A stretch of 64,000 nucleotides of DNA from an uncultured Clostridia bacterium. Lineage in GTDB: Bacteria > Bacillota > Clostridia > TANB77 > CAG-508. A program made the translations under genes and the position numbers. This document shows, one piece after another, positions 52,216 to 61,406 of this stretch. The stretch's first letter is position 1; each line of letters starts with the position of its first letter. The stretch is from contig CAKPGM010000002.1 in assembly GCA_934154805.1 (NCBI GenBank), forward strand, positions 1-64,000, written 5' to 3'. The notes under the pieces are model-generated. The model did no database searches. It was not told where the DNA came from and was given only the letters and a program-made list of their open reading frames with translations.

Positions 52216-53703
52216 ATGGCAGACATAAAAGAATTAATGCAAGTGCGTAGAGATAAAATGCAAAAAATAAAAGATAGTGGAATAAGCGTAAGACCAGAAA
52301 GATATGAAAAAACGCACAGCATAAAGGATGCAAGAAATTTAGAAGATGGAACAAAAAATGTTTCAATAGCAGGGAGAGTAATGTCTAAACGAAAACTTGG
52401 AAAAATCAGTTTCTTAGATTTACAAGATTTACAAGGACATCTTCAATTATGCATAAAAAGAGATGACTTAGGGGAAGAAACATATAAATTCCTTCATGAG
52501 ACTGTAGATATAGGAGATTTTATAGGAGTAAAAGGTGACATTTTTACAACAGAAGCAGGAGAAAAAACTTTACAAGTATATGAATATACATTTTTAGGAA
52601 AAGCTTTCAGACCACTTCCAGAAAAATTCCATGGAATAACAGACACAGAAGCTGTTTATAGAGAAAGACATTTAGACTTAATAATGAATGATGATTCTAA
52701 AAAGAGATTCATATTAAGAACACAATTAATAAGATTAATGCGTGAATTTTTAGATAACCACGGATTCTTAGAGGTTGATACACCAGTTCTTCAAAATACA
52801 GCATCAGGAGCAACTGCAAGACCATTTATAACACATCACAATGCTCTAGATATGGATGTATATTTAAGAATATCACCAGAGTTAACATTAAAGAAATTAA
52901 TAATTGGTGGATTTGAACATGTATACGAAATAGCAAGAGATTTCAGAAATGAAGGAATGGATGCAAACCATTTACAAGACTTCACAATGGTAGAAGGATA
53001 TAGTGCATATTGGTGCTATAGAGACAATATGAAGTTCTTAAGAGAAATGATTATCTATATATTAGATAAATTATTTGATGGAAATTTAAAACTACAATTA
53101 GGTGGACAAGAAGTAGATTTTGGTGGAGAATGGCCAGCAGTATCTTTTAGAGATTTAATATTAAAAGATTGTGGAATAGATATTGATAAATATCCTACAG
53201 CAAAAGAACTTTTAGCAGAGATTAACAGACAAGGAATTAAACTAGAAGCAGACAACTTAGAAAATCTAGGTAGAGGAAATCTAATAGATACATTATACAA
53301 AAAAGTAAGTAGACCAAAAATAATTAATCCAACATATTTAACAAAACACCCAATAGATTTATCACCACTTGCAAGAAGCAATGATGAAAATCCACAAATA
53401 ACGGATAGATTCCAATTAGTAGTTAATGGACAAGAAATAATAAATGGTTACTCAGAGCTTGTAGATTCAGACGAACAAGAAAGAAGATTAATTGAACAAA
53501 GCAAGTTAAAAGACGAAGGTGATGAAGAAGCTATGAGTATTGATACAGAATATATTAGAGCTATGGAATATGGTATGCCACCAATTTCTGGTTGGGGACT
53601 TGGAATAGACAGATTCCTACAATTCTTAACAAATAGCGATAATATAAGAGATGTAGTATTATACCCATTAATGAGACCAAGATCTTCAGAAGAAGAGGAA
53701 TAA
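52216..53703 (+). CDS. lysS: Lysyl-tRNA synthetase, class II
   Basis: Charges tRNA-Lys. The 495-residue product has the OB-fold anticodon domain (VSIAGRVMSKRKLGKISFLDL), motif 1 (FLEVDTPVLQNTASGATARPF), motif 2 (FRNEGMDANHLQDFTMVE) and motif 3 (GWGLGIDRFLQFLT). AAAGGAGG lies before ATG 52216. It is followed by a strong terminator and is monocistronic. Confidence 0.97.
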   Translation: MADIKELMQVRRDKMQKIKDSGISVRPERYEKTHSIKDARNLEDGTKNVSIAGRVMSKRKLGKISFLDLQDLQGHLQLCIKRDDLGEETYKFLHETVDIGDFIGVKGDIFTTEAGEKTLQVYEYTFLGKAFRPLPEKFHGITDTEAVYRERHLDLIMNDDSKKRFILRTQLIRLMREFLDNHGFLEVDTPVLQNTASGATARPFITHHNALDMDVYLRISPELTLKKLIIGGFEHVYEIARDFRNEGMDANHLQDFTMVEGYSAYWCYRDNMKFLREMIIYILDKLFDGNLKLQLGGQEVDFGGEWPAVSFRDLILKDCGIDIDKYPTAKELLAEINRQGIKLEADNLENLGRGNLIDTLYKKVSRPKIINPTYLTKHPIDLSPLARSNDENPQITDRFQLVVNGQEIINGYSELVDSDEQERRLIEQSKLKDEGDEEAMSIDTEYIRAMEYGMPPISGWGLGIDRFLQFLTNSDNIRDVVLYPLMRPRSSEEEE

Positions 53704-53712
53704 AATCTATAT

Positions 53713-53750
53713 AAAACAAGCATTAATTTAACCAAATGCTTGTTTTTTTA
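53713..53750 (+). terminator. Terminator after lysS
   Basis: AAAACAAGCATT (53713-53724) pairs with AATGCTTGTTTT (53735-53746), then TTT. Confidence 0.9.
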
Positions 53751-53803
53751 TATGTTTTGGTATAGAATATTATCGAAATTTATTTAAAGTAGGTAATTGA
53801 AAT

Positions 53804-55492
53804 TTGAACAAGAAATGGAAAATAAATGATACACAAACAGATATAGCTGAAAAAATAGCAAATGAATTTAATATAAGCCGATTAGTGACAAATATAATTG
53901 CGAACAAAGGATTAAAAGATAAGAAAGAGATAGAAACTTTTTTAAATCCCACCAGAAAGGATTTTTATGATCCGTTTTTGATGCCTGATATGGAAGATGC
54001 AGTAGAAAGAATAGTAAAAGCTATCAATGATAAAGAAAAGATTACTATATATGGAGATTACGATGTTGATGGAATTACTAGTAGTACAGTACTATCGAGA
54101 TTTTTAGAAGAGAGAGGCGTAAAGCCAGACATATACATTCCAGATAGAATAAATGAAGGATATGGATTAAATCAAAATGCAATAGAAAGTATTGCTGAAA
54201 ATAAGACAAATCTTATAATAACAGTAGACTGTGGAATTACAGCAGTAAAAGAAGTAGAATTTGCAAAAGAATTAAATATGGATGTTGTTATTACAGATCA
54301 TCATGAACCAGGAACAGAAATTCCAAATACCATAGCAGTAGTTGACTGTAAGAGAAAAGATAATAAATATCCATTTAGTGAACTTGCAGGAGTTGGAGTT
54401 GCATTTAAATTAATACAAGCAATATCAATGAGGATGAAACTTCCAGAAGAAGCTTATCTAAAATATTTGGACATTGTATGTATTGGAACAATATCAGATA
54501 TAGTTCCTTTAGTAAGTGAAAATAGAACAATTGCAAAACTAGGACTAAAGCTAGTAAAACAAACAAAAAATGTAGGACTAAGATGTCTGCTTGCAAGTAT
54601 TGGATATAAAAAAATTGATTCTAATACAATATCTTTTGGAATAGCACCAAGAGTGAATGCTTGTGGACGAATGGGACAAGCTAGAAAAGCACTTGATTTG
54701 TTTTTAACGAATAATATAGAACAAGCAAGAAAATTAACAGATGAACTAAATGAGTGCAATGTAAAAAGACAAGAGATAGAAAAAAGAATTTCAGATGAAG
54801 CTATTAAAATGCTAGAAAATCCAGAAGAACAAAATGCACCTTGTATAATACTTGGAAAGGAAAATTGGCATCACGGAGTTATAGGAATAGTATCTTCTAA
54901 AATAACAGATATGTATTCGAAACCAAGTATATTATTATGTTTTGAAGATGAAAAAGCAAAAGGTTCAGGAAGAAGTATACCGGGTTTTGACTTGCATGAA
55001 GCTTTAGAAAACTGTAATAGATATATAGAACAATTTGGTGGTCATAGTATGGCTGTTGGAATAACTATACAAAAAGATAACTTTCAAAAATTCAAAGATG
55101 ATATAGAAGAATATGCAAAAAGCAAGAATATTTCTGAGATAGTACCAGAAATACAAGTTGATGAAAAGATACAGTTACAAGATATATCAATTAAAGATGT
55201 GGAAGAACTAAGTCTATTAGAACCTTTTGGAGAAGGAAATAGAGTACCATTATTTCAAATAAGTGGTGTAAAAATATCTTCTATTAGAGCTTTATCAGAG
55301 GGAAAACATCTAAAATTATTTTTGAAAGATGATAATAAATTTATAGATGCAATTGGCTTTAATATGGGAAATGTTGCTGACAAGTATACAATAGAAGACA
55401 AAATAGATCTAGTTGGAGGACTAGAATTAAATAGCTATAATGGAACAGAAAAGATGCAAATTAATTTAAAAGACATAAGACACAGCATATGA
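53804..55492 (+). CDS. recJ: Single-stranded-DNA-specific exonuclease RecJ
   Basis: A 5'-3' single-strand exonuclease in recombination and mismatch repair. The 562-residue product has the DHH phosphoesterase motifs: YGDYDVDGITSS, VDCGITA, ITDHHEPG and LAGVGVAFKL. The DHHA1 part contains GRSIPGFDLHEAL and FGGHSMAVGI. A C-terminal OB-type domain follows. The start is TTG 53804 with AGGTAA upstream; no in-frame ATG is near. It begins the recJ-relA-MBL-hisS run. Confidence 0.95.
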   Translation: MNKKWKINDTQTDIAEKIANEFNISRLVTNIIANKGLKDKKEIETFLNPTRKDFYDPFLMPDMEDAVERIVKAINDKEKITIYGDYDVDGITSSTVLSRFLEERGVKPDIYIPDRINEGYGLNQNAIESIAENKTNLIITVDCGITAVKEVEFAKELNMDVVITDHHEPGTEIPNTIAVVDCKRKDNKYPFSELAGVGVAFKLIQAISMRMKLPEEAYLKYLDIVCIGTISDIVPLVSENRTIAKLGLKLVKQTKNVGLRCLLASIGYKKIDSNTISFGIAPRVNACGRMGQARKALDLFLTNNIEQARKLTDELNECNVKRQEIEKRISDEAIKMLENPEEQNAPCIILGKENWHHGVIGIVSSKITDMYSKPSILLCFEDEKAKGSGRSIPGFDLHEALENCNRYIEQFGGHSMAVGITIQKDNFQKFKDDIEEYAKSKNISEIVPEIQVDEKIQLQDISIKDVEELSLLEPFGEGNRVPLFQISGVKISSIRALSEGKHLKLFLKDDNKFIDAIGFNMGNVADKYTIEDKIDLVGGLELNSYNGTEKMQINLKDIRHSI

Positions 55493-55509
55493 TTAGGAGG
55501 TGAAACTAA

Positions 55510-57702
55510 ATGTCTGAAAATATAAATCACACAATAGAAGAAGTTTTAGAAACAGTAAAAAAATCAAATAGAAGAGCAGATTTAAAGTTAATTAAAAGAG
55601 CATATGAGTTTGCAAAAGATAAGCATAAAGATCAATTAAGAAGATCGGGAGAGCCATACATAATTCATCCAATACAAGTTGCATATATTTTATCAACATT
55701 AGGATTAGACCATAGCACAATTTGTGCAGCGCTTTTACATGATGTTATAGAAGACACAGATGTAACATTAGAAGACATTGCAAAAGAATTCTCGCCAGAG
55801 ATCGCAGAAATGGTTGATGGTGTTACTAAATTAAGCAAATTAAACTATACGAGTGAGCAAGAACAACAAGTAGAGAACTATAGAAAAATGTTCTTGGCAA
55901 TGGGTAAAGACATAAGAGTAATACTAATAAAGCTAGCAGATAGACTTCATAATATGAGAACATTAAAATATCTTACAAGAGATAGACAAATAGCAAATGC
56001 TAGAGAAACAATGGATTTATATGCACCACTTGCAAATAGATTAGGTATGTATTCTTTAAAATGGGAGCTTGAAGATTTATCTTTTAAATATTTATATCCA
56101 GAAGATTATAGAGAATTAGTAGAGGGTATAGACAAAAAGAGAGAAGAAAGACTTAAGTTTATTGACCAGATAATGCAAGAAATAAAAGTGGAACTAAAAA
56201 AGCAAAAAATAGTTGCCGAAATAACAGGAAGAGCAAAGCATTTATACAGTATATACAGAAAAATGCAAAGAGATAACAAAACATTGGACCAAATATATGA
56301 TTTGTTTGCATTAAGAATAATAGTAAACTCTGTAAAAGACTGTTATGCTGCGCTAGGAGTTGTACACGAATTATACAATCCAATGCCCGGAAGGTTTAAA
56401 GATTATATATCAGTACCAAAGCCAAATATGTATCAATCATTGCATACAACATTGATTGGACCAAAAGGAACACCTTTTGAGGTTCAAATAAGAACTTGGG
56501 ATATGCATAGAATTGCAGAATATGGTATCGCGGCACATTGGGCTTACAAAGAGGCAAGTTTCTTAGGTGGTAAAAAAGCAAATGTAACAGTAGAAGAAGA
56601 TAAACTATCTTGGCTTAGAGAAACACTAGAATGGCAAAAAGATATGCAAGATCCACAAGAGTTTTTAAATACATTAAAGACAGAATTATTCGAGGATGAA
56701 GTATATGTATTTACTCCAAAAGGAAAAATACTAGTGCTTCCGAATGGAGCAACACCAATAGATTTTGCATATGCAATACATGCTGAAATCGGTAATCATA
56801 TGACAGGGTGCAAAATTAACAGCAAAATGATGCCGATAGTGACTAAGTTAAAAAATGGTGATATTGTAGAAATAGTTACATCAGATAAATCAAAAGGACC
56901 AAGTAGAGATTGGTTAAAATTTATAAAAAGTAGTACAGCTAAAACCCGTATACAGCAGTGGTTTAAGAAGAACGAAAGAGAAGAAAATATTACAAAAGGA
57001 AAAGAAGCTCTAGAAAGAGAAGTAAAAAGAATTGGAATGAGCTATCAAGAACTATTCAAACCAGAGTTTGTAGAAGTAGCTGTAAATAGATATAAGTTTA
57101 ATTCTTTAGACGATATGTATGCTAGTGTTGGATTTGGAACGATTACAGCAGGAAAAATAGTTTCAAGAATACTAGAAGAATACAGAAAAGTTAATAAAGA
57201 AGAAAATATTGAAGAAAAAATCGAAGAATTAACAAAAACAAAAGAAGATAAACCATCATCAAGTGGTATAATTGTAAAAGGAATAGATAATTGTTTAGTA
57301 AGACTTTCAAAATGTTGTAACCCAGTACCAGGAGATGAAATTGTAGGTTATATAACAAAAGGCAGAGGAGTATCTGTACATAGAAAAGATTGCAAGAATG
57401 TAAAAGATTTGTTTGAAGAAGAAAATAGAATGATAGATGTATCGTGGTATACAGATCAACCATCAAGCTACAATGTTGATATAGTTTTATTCTCTAATGA
57501 TAGAGAGGGATTACTAACAGATATAATTGCTACTATTGCAACTGAAAAAGCTCCATTAATTGCAATAACATCTAAAGTTTCAAAAGAGAGAATTGTAATT
57601 ACAGAACTTACAATAGAAGTTAGCAATATTACACAATTAAATAATATGCTGAAATCATTGAGAAAAATAGATAGTGTATATGATGTAAAGAGAAATAAAT
57701 AA
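55510..57702 (+). CDS. relA: Bifunctional (p)ppGpp synthetase/hydrolase
   Basis: Controls the stringent response. The 730-residue product has an HD hydrolase domain (AALLHDVIEDTDV, RLHNMRTL) and a synthetase domain (GRAKHLYSIYRKM, RFKDYISVPKPNMYQSLHTT). TGS (VYVFTPKGKILVLPNGATPID, about 395-455), a helical/zinc-finger region (CCNPVPGDEIVGY) and a C-terminal ACT domain follow. An intact HD motif supports hydrolase as well as synthetase activity. AGGAGG sets ATG 55510. It is co-transcribed with recJ (17-base gap). Confidence 0.96.
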   Translation: MSENINHTIEEVLETVKKSNRRADLKLIKRAYEFAKDKHKDQLRRSGEPYIIHPIQVAYILSTLGLDHSTICAALLHDVIEDTDVTLEDIAKEFSPEIAEMVDGVTKLSKLNYTSEQEQQVENYRKMFLAMGKDIRVILIKLADRLHNMRTLKYLTRDRQIANARETMDLYAPLANRLGMYSLKWELEDLSFKYLYPEDYRELVEGIDKKREERLKFIDQIMQEIKVELKKQKIVAEITGRAKHLYSIYRKMQRDNKTLDQIYDLFALRIIVNSVKDCYAALGVVHELYNPMPGRFKDYISVPKPNMYQSLHTTLIGPKGTPFEVQIRTWDMHRIAEYGIAAHWAYKEASFLGGKKANVTVEEDKLSWLRETLEWQKDMQDPQEFLNTLKTELFEDEVYVFTPKGKILVLPNGATPIDFAYAIHAEIGNHMTGCKINSKMMPIVTKLKNGDIVEIVTSDKSKGPSRDWLKFIKSSTAKTRIQQWFKKNEREENITKGKEALEREVKRIGMSYQELFKPEFVEVAVNRYKFNSLDDMYASVGFGTITAGKIVSRILEEYRKVNKEENIEEKIEELTKTKEDKPSSSGIIVKGIDNCLVRLSKCCNPVPGDEIVGYITKGRGVSVHRKDCKNVKDLFEEENRMIDVSWYTDQPSSYNVDIVLFSNDREGLLTDIIATIATEKAPLIAITSKVSKERIVITELTIEVSNITQLNNMLKSLRKIDSVYDVKRNK

Positions 57703-57717
57703 AAGGAAGTAAAACAG

Positions 57718-58362
57718 ATGATATTAAAAAGACTAAAGGTGGAAACAAGTTTAGGAGAACCTACTAATTGTTATATAGTAACAGATGAAGAAACAAAGGA
57801 AACTCTTGTGATAGATCCAGGTGGAGAAGCTGATAAAATAATAGAGATGTTAGATATATTAGAAGCTAGATTGAAGTATATTTATTTAACTCATTGCCAT
57901 GCGGATCACATAGGAGCAGTTACAGAATTAAAAAATAGAAAAGTCGGAAAGATACTTATTCACAGAGAAGATGCAGAAGGATTAAATGATGAAGATATAA
58001 ATTTAAGCGAATGTATTAATATGGGAGAAATCGAACTTGAAGCGGACTCAAGAGTTGATGAAGATGACATTATACATATAGGAAATTTAGAGTTTAAAGT
58101 GATACATACACCTGGACACACAAAGGGAAGTAGTTCATTATATTGCCAAGAAGAGAACTTAGTGTTTTCTGGAGATACTTTATTTAGAGGTGCTTGGGGA
58201 AGAACTGATTTACCAACAAGTTCTTTTGAAGATATCATTAAATCTATTTGCAATAAGTTAATGGTGTTACCTGATGAAACAATAGTATATCCAGGACACG
58301 GAAAGTCAACATTAATAAAAGAAGAAAAACCAATTTATTTAGAATTAAAACCAAGGGAATAG
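57718..58362 (+). CDS. Metallo-beta-lactamase-fold hydrolase (glyoxalase II-like)
   Basis: The 214-residue product has the MBL zinc motif THCHADHIGA, then HTPGHTKGS, SGDTLFRGAWGRTD and YPGHGKST. This pattern is that of the YqgX/GloB-like family found beside relA-hisS in many Clostridia. The substrate is probably a small thioester or phosphate ester, but is not determined. It lies 15 bases after relA and 18 before hisS. Confidence 0.9.
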   Translation: MILKRLKVETSLGEPTNCYIVTDEETKETLVIDPGGEADKIIEMLDILEARLKYIYLTHCHADHIGAVTELKNRKVGKILIHREDAEGLNDEDINLSECINMGEIELEADSRVDEDDIIHIGNLEFKVIHTPGHTKGSSSLYCQEENLVFSGDTLFRGAWGRTDLPTSSFEDIIKSICNKLMVLPDETIVYPGHGKSTLIKEEKPIYLELKPRE

Positions 58363-58380
58363 TAGAAAGGGGAGAGAATT

Positions 58381-59694
58381 ATGGCAAAAACAGAGCCAAG
58401 AACGTTACCAGGTTTTATGGAATTGTTACCAAATGAGCAAATTCTATTTGACCAAATGAAACAAACGATAGAAGAATCTTATAAAACTTTTGGATTTCTA
58501 CCAATAGATACTCCGATAATAGAACTTGCTGAAGTATTATTAGCAAAAACAGGAGGAGAAACAGAAAAACAAATTTATAAATTTGAAAAAGGAGATACAA
58601 ATTTAGCACTTAGATTTGATTTAACCGTTCCTCTTGCTAAATATGTAGCAAAAAATTATGGAAATTTAAGTTTTCCTTTTAGAAGATATCAGATAGGAAA
58701 AGTATATAGAGGAGAAAAAGTACAAAAAGGAAGATATAGAGAGTTTTATCAATGCGATATTGATATTATCGGTGATGAAACACTAGATATAATAAATGAT
58801 GCAGAAGTTCCAGTTGTAATAGCGACTACTTTTAGAAATTTGGGATTTAATGATTTTACTATAAAAATAAACAATAGAAAAATATTAAATGGACTATATG
58901 AAAGTTTAGGACAAGAAGAAAATTCAGTTGAAATTATGAGAATAGTGGACAAACTAGATAAGATAGGAGTAGAAGCGGTAAAAGAGGAAATTTCAAAACT
59001 AGGAGTATCAAGCGAAGTTACAGATAGAATAGTTAAATTTATAAAAATAGAAGGTTCAACTGATGAAAAATTACAAAAACTAGAAGAATTGAATATAAAA
59101 AATGAAAAATATTTAAAAGGTCTAGAGGAATTAAAAGAAGTAGTTAAATATATACGACTATTCAAAATGCCAGAAGAAAACTTTACAGTAGATTTAACAA
59201 TAGCAAGAGGACTTGACTATTATACAGGTACAGTTTATGAAACATTTTTAAATGATTATAGAGAACTTGGAAGTGTTTGCTCAGGAGGTAGATACGAAAA
59301 TCTAGCTGAAAATTATACAGATAAAAAACTTCCAGGAGTTGGTGTTTCGATAGGTTTAACAAGATTATTTTCAAAGTTAAATGAGTTGAATATAATAAAA
59401 GCTAATAAAAAAGCTGTCTCAGACATCCTAATAATTCCAATGACAGAAAATATGTCAGTTCCACTAGAATTAGGAACAGAACTAAGAAAGCTGAAAGTAA
59501 ATACAGAAATTTACCTAAATGACAAAAAAATGAAAGCAAAAATGAAATATGCAGATAAGTTAGAAATCCCATACATTGTTGTTATTGGAGATAACGAAAT
59601 AGAGACAAATAAAGTAAAAGTAAAAAATATGACAACTGGAGAGGAAACAGAGTGTGCATTAGATGCAAGAGAAATTATTAATATAATAAAATAA
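58381..59694 (+). CDS. hisS: Histidyl-tRNA synthetase
   Basis: Charges tRNA-His. The 437-residue class II synthetase has motif 2 (FRRYQIGKVYRGEKVQKGRY and REFYQCDIDIIG), the histidine-specific signature ARGLDYYTGTVYE and motif 3 (GVGVSIGLTRLFSKL). The C-terminal anticodon domain begins near ILIIPMTEN. It is the last gene before a terminator. Confidence 0.96.
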   Translation: MAKTEPRTLPGFMELLPNEQILFDQMKQTIEESYKTFGFLPIDTPIIELAEVLLAKTGGETEKQIYKFEKGDTNLALRFDLTVPLAKYVAKNYGNLSFPFRRYQIGKVYRGEKVQKGRYREFYQCDIDIIGDETLDIINDAEVPVVIATTFRNLGFNDFTIKINNRKILNGLYESLGQEENSVEIMRIVDKLDKIGVEAVKEEISKLGVSSEVTDRIVKFIKIEGSTDEKLQKLEELNIKNEKYLKGLEELKEVVKYIRLFKMPEENFTVDLTIARGLDYYTGTVYETFLNDYRELGSVCSGGRYENLAENYTDKKLPGVGVSIGLTRLFSKLNELNIIKANKKAVSDILIIPMTENMSVPLELGTELRKLKVNTEIYLNDKKMKAKMKYADKLEIPYIVVIGDNEIETNKVKVKNMTTGEETECALDAREIINIIK

Positions 59695-59716
59695 ATAGAA
59701 TTGCAAAAATGTTACA

Positions 59717-59760
59717 AATAGATTAAGTTTGTATTACACAGACTTAATCTATTGTTTTTT
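59717..59760 (+). terminator. Terminator after hisS
   Basis: AATAGATTAAGT (59717-59728) pairs with ACTTAATCTATT (59742-59753), followed by GTTTTTT. Confidence 0.85.
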
Positions 59761-59799
59761 ATGTTAAAATGAATAATATAAAATTGTGGAGAGGGAAAA

Positions 59800-60957
59800 A
59801 TGAAGTATACGGAAGGATTTAAAAGGCTGGATTTACCGGAATTATATAGATTTGGTATTGAACTAGAGGCATATAATGTACATACTGGAATACCAACAAA
59901 AGATAAACCAAGTTTATATATGTCTGCAGAAAGTAATCAATTTCTAAAAGAACATAGATGGAAAAAGGCAAGTATTTTCGAGGAAGCTCTAGTAGGTGAG
60001 GGGGGAGCTGAACTTGTTTCTCCTATTTTGTATGATAAAGAAGCTGACTGGCAGAATTTATCAGAAGTATGTGAACATATGAAGAAATATCCAGGTTCTC
60101 ACGGAAAAGACGTAGTTGCTGATAGCAAATGCGGATGCCACGTGCATTTTGATGCAAGATGTTTGACGGGAAAAAACTTGGAAGAAACAGAAAAAATAAT
60201 GAGTACCTTTCTAAGATTTTGGGCGGAATCTGAAGAGTTAATATATAAAATGTGTAATGATGTTGGACAACCTATAAGAGCTGGAACATTAACAAATACA
60301 CAAAAGGGCTTAAATAGATTATGTATGAAGCTTCAACACATAAAAGGTATGGCAAGTCCCACAGGCAAAAAGATAATGAAATCTATAGAAAAAGGAACTC
60401 TAAAGGTATCATACAAGAAGTTTGGAGCATTAAAAAGAGCTATAGCAAAGGGAAAATTAGATAATAGAAGGTACCATGGATTAAACTTAACTAATATAGG
60501 TAATCCGGATAAAAATACAATAGAATTTAGAATGAGTAATGGTACTTTAAATCCAGATGTTATAAAAAAGAATGTACATTTATATGCATCAGTATTAGAA
60601 ACTTCGAGAACAATGGCTTTGAATCCTGAAAAATTACAAGAACAATCAGATAAATTTTATAGAACTGATGTAAATGAGCAAGAGAAAGTTCAAAACTTTT
60701 TAAATTTAGTATTTGACAATGAAGATGATAAGAAAATTTATATGGAAAGATGGGAATCTGTAAAAGATGCACAAGTATTTACAAATAACGAAAAAGACTT
60801 TTTGCAAGGTAGATTTAAGAGAGAAGAATTTAAGACAATAGCTAAAAGAACCCCAGCAGTGTTAGCAAAAGAGGCTTATGGAAAGTTAAAACAAATGGCA
60901 ACAAAAAACAAATCTAGAGGAGAGGAAAAAGAGAAAAATGGCGGACCAGAATTATGA
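59800..60957 (+). CDS. Amidoligase-family enzyme (COOH-NH2 ligase fold)
   Basis: Amidoligases of the glutamine-synthetase-like fold (PF12224 type) join carboxylates to amines using ATP. They are predicted to modify peptides or proteins or to make small peptides. The 385-residue product has the core motifs in order: FGIELE (18-23), GEGGAELVSPILY, DSKCGCHVHFDAR and RYHGLNLTNI, followed by NTIEFRMSNGTLNPD. These supply the acidic metal ligands and the HVHFD strand. The last 20 bases overlap the next gene. The substrate is unknown. GGAGAGGG precedes ATG 59800. Confidence 0.8.
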   Translation: MKYTEGFKRLDLPELYRFGIELEAYNVHTGIPTKDKPSLYMSAESNQFLKEHRWKKASIFEEALVGEGGAELVSPILYDKEADWQNLSEVCEHMKKYPGSHGKDVVADSKCGCHVHFDARCLTGKNLEETEKIMSTFLRFWAESEELIYKMCNDVGQPIRAGTLTNTQKGLNRLCMKLQHIKGMASPTGKKIMKSIEKGTLKVSYKKFGALKRAIAKGKLDNRRYHGLNLTNIGNPDKNTIEFRMSNGTLNPDVIKKNVHLYASVLETSRTMALNPEKLQEQSDKFYRTDVNEQEKVQNFLNLVFDNEDDKKIYMERWESVKDAQVFTNNEKDFLQGRFKREEFKTIAKRTPAVLAKEAYGKLKQMATKNKSRGEEKEKNGGPEL

Positions 60958-61360
60958 GATGGCTCTAACAGAAGTTGATGAGATATTAAGTAATACTGAT
61001 ATACAATTAGTAAACAAAATTCCAATAGCTTTTAGAAATCTTATAAAAGAAAATAAAAGTAAAGACTACAAACCTAGTATCGATAAAAACAAACCAATAG
61101 ACCAGCAAAATTTGTTAAAAGAAACAGAGGCAATATTAAGTTTGATCTTTAGAAGTTATTGGGCGACAGATGAGGAAAAGATAGAACTTCAAGAAAAGGA
61201 TGTAAAAGAATATGAAGAACTAAAGAAAAAAACAGAGATAGTATTCAAGAATGATAAAGAAGAGCAGATTCAAGAAGAAGTTGTTAGTCTAGCTGTAAAA
61301 GAAGAGATTCCTTGGTATAAGAAAATATATAATAAGATATTGAAATTATTTAAACGATAA
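60938..61360 (+). CDS. Small partner protein of the amidoligase, 140 residues
   Basis: Not named. The ATG lies inside the end of the amidoligase gene (20-base overlap), with GAGGAGAGG upstream, so translation is coupled. The product is acidic and helical (MALTEVDEILSNTDIQLVNK, IPIAFRNLIKENKSKDY). LLKETEAILSLIFRSYWATD sits in the middle and EEIPWYKKIYNKILKLFKR at the end, a basic amphipathic helix suited to membrane contact. It could be a substrate, adaptor or regulator of the ligase; none is proven. Confidence 0.7.
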   Translation: MADQNYEMALTEVDEILSNTDIQLVNKIPIAFRNLIKENKSKDYKPSIDKNKPIDQQNLLKETEAILSLIFRSYWATDEEKIELQEKDVKEYEELKKKTEIVFKNDKEEQIQEEVVSLAVKEEIPWYKKIYNKILKLFKR

Positions 61361-61365
61361 TAAAT

Positions 61366-61405
61366 AAAAAGTTTCCCCAATTATAATTATTTGGAGAAAC
61401 TTTTT
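61366..61405. terminator. Bidirectional terminator
   Basis: AAAAAGTTTCCCCAA and TTGGAGAAACTTTTT pair with one mismatch around TTATAATTAT. They serve the amidoligase operon and the convergent spoIIP. Confidence 0.85.
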
Positions 61406-61406
61406 G

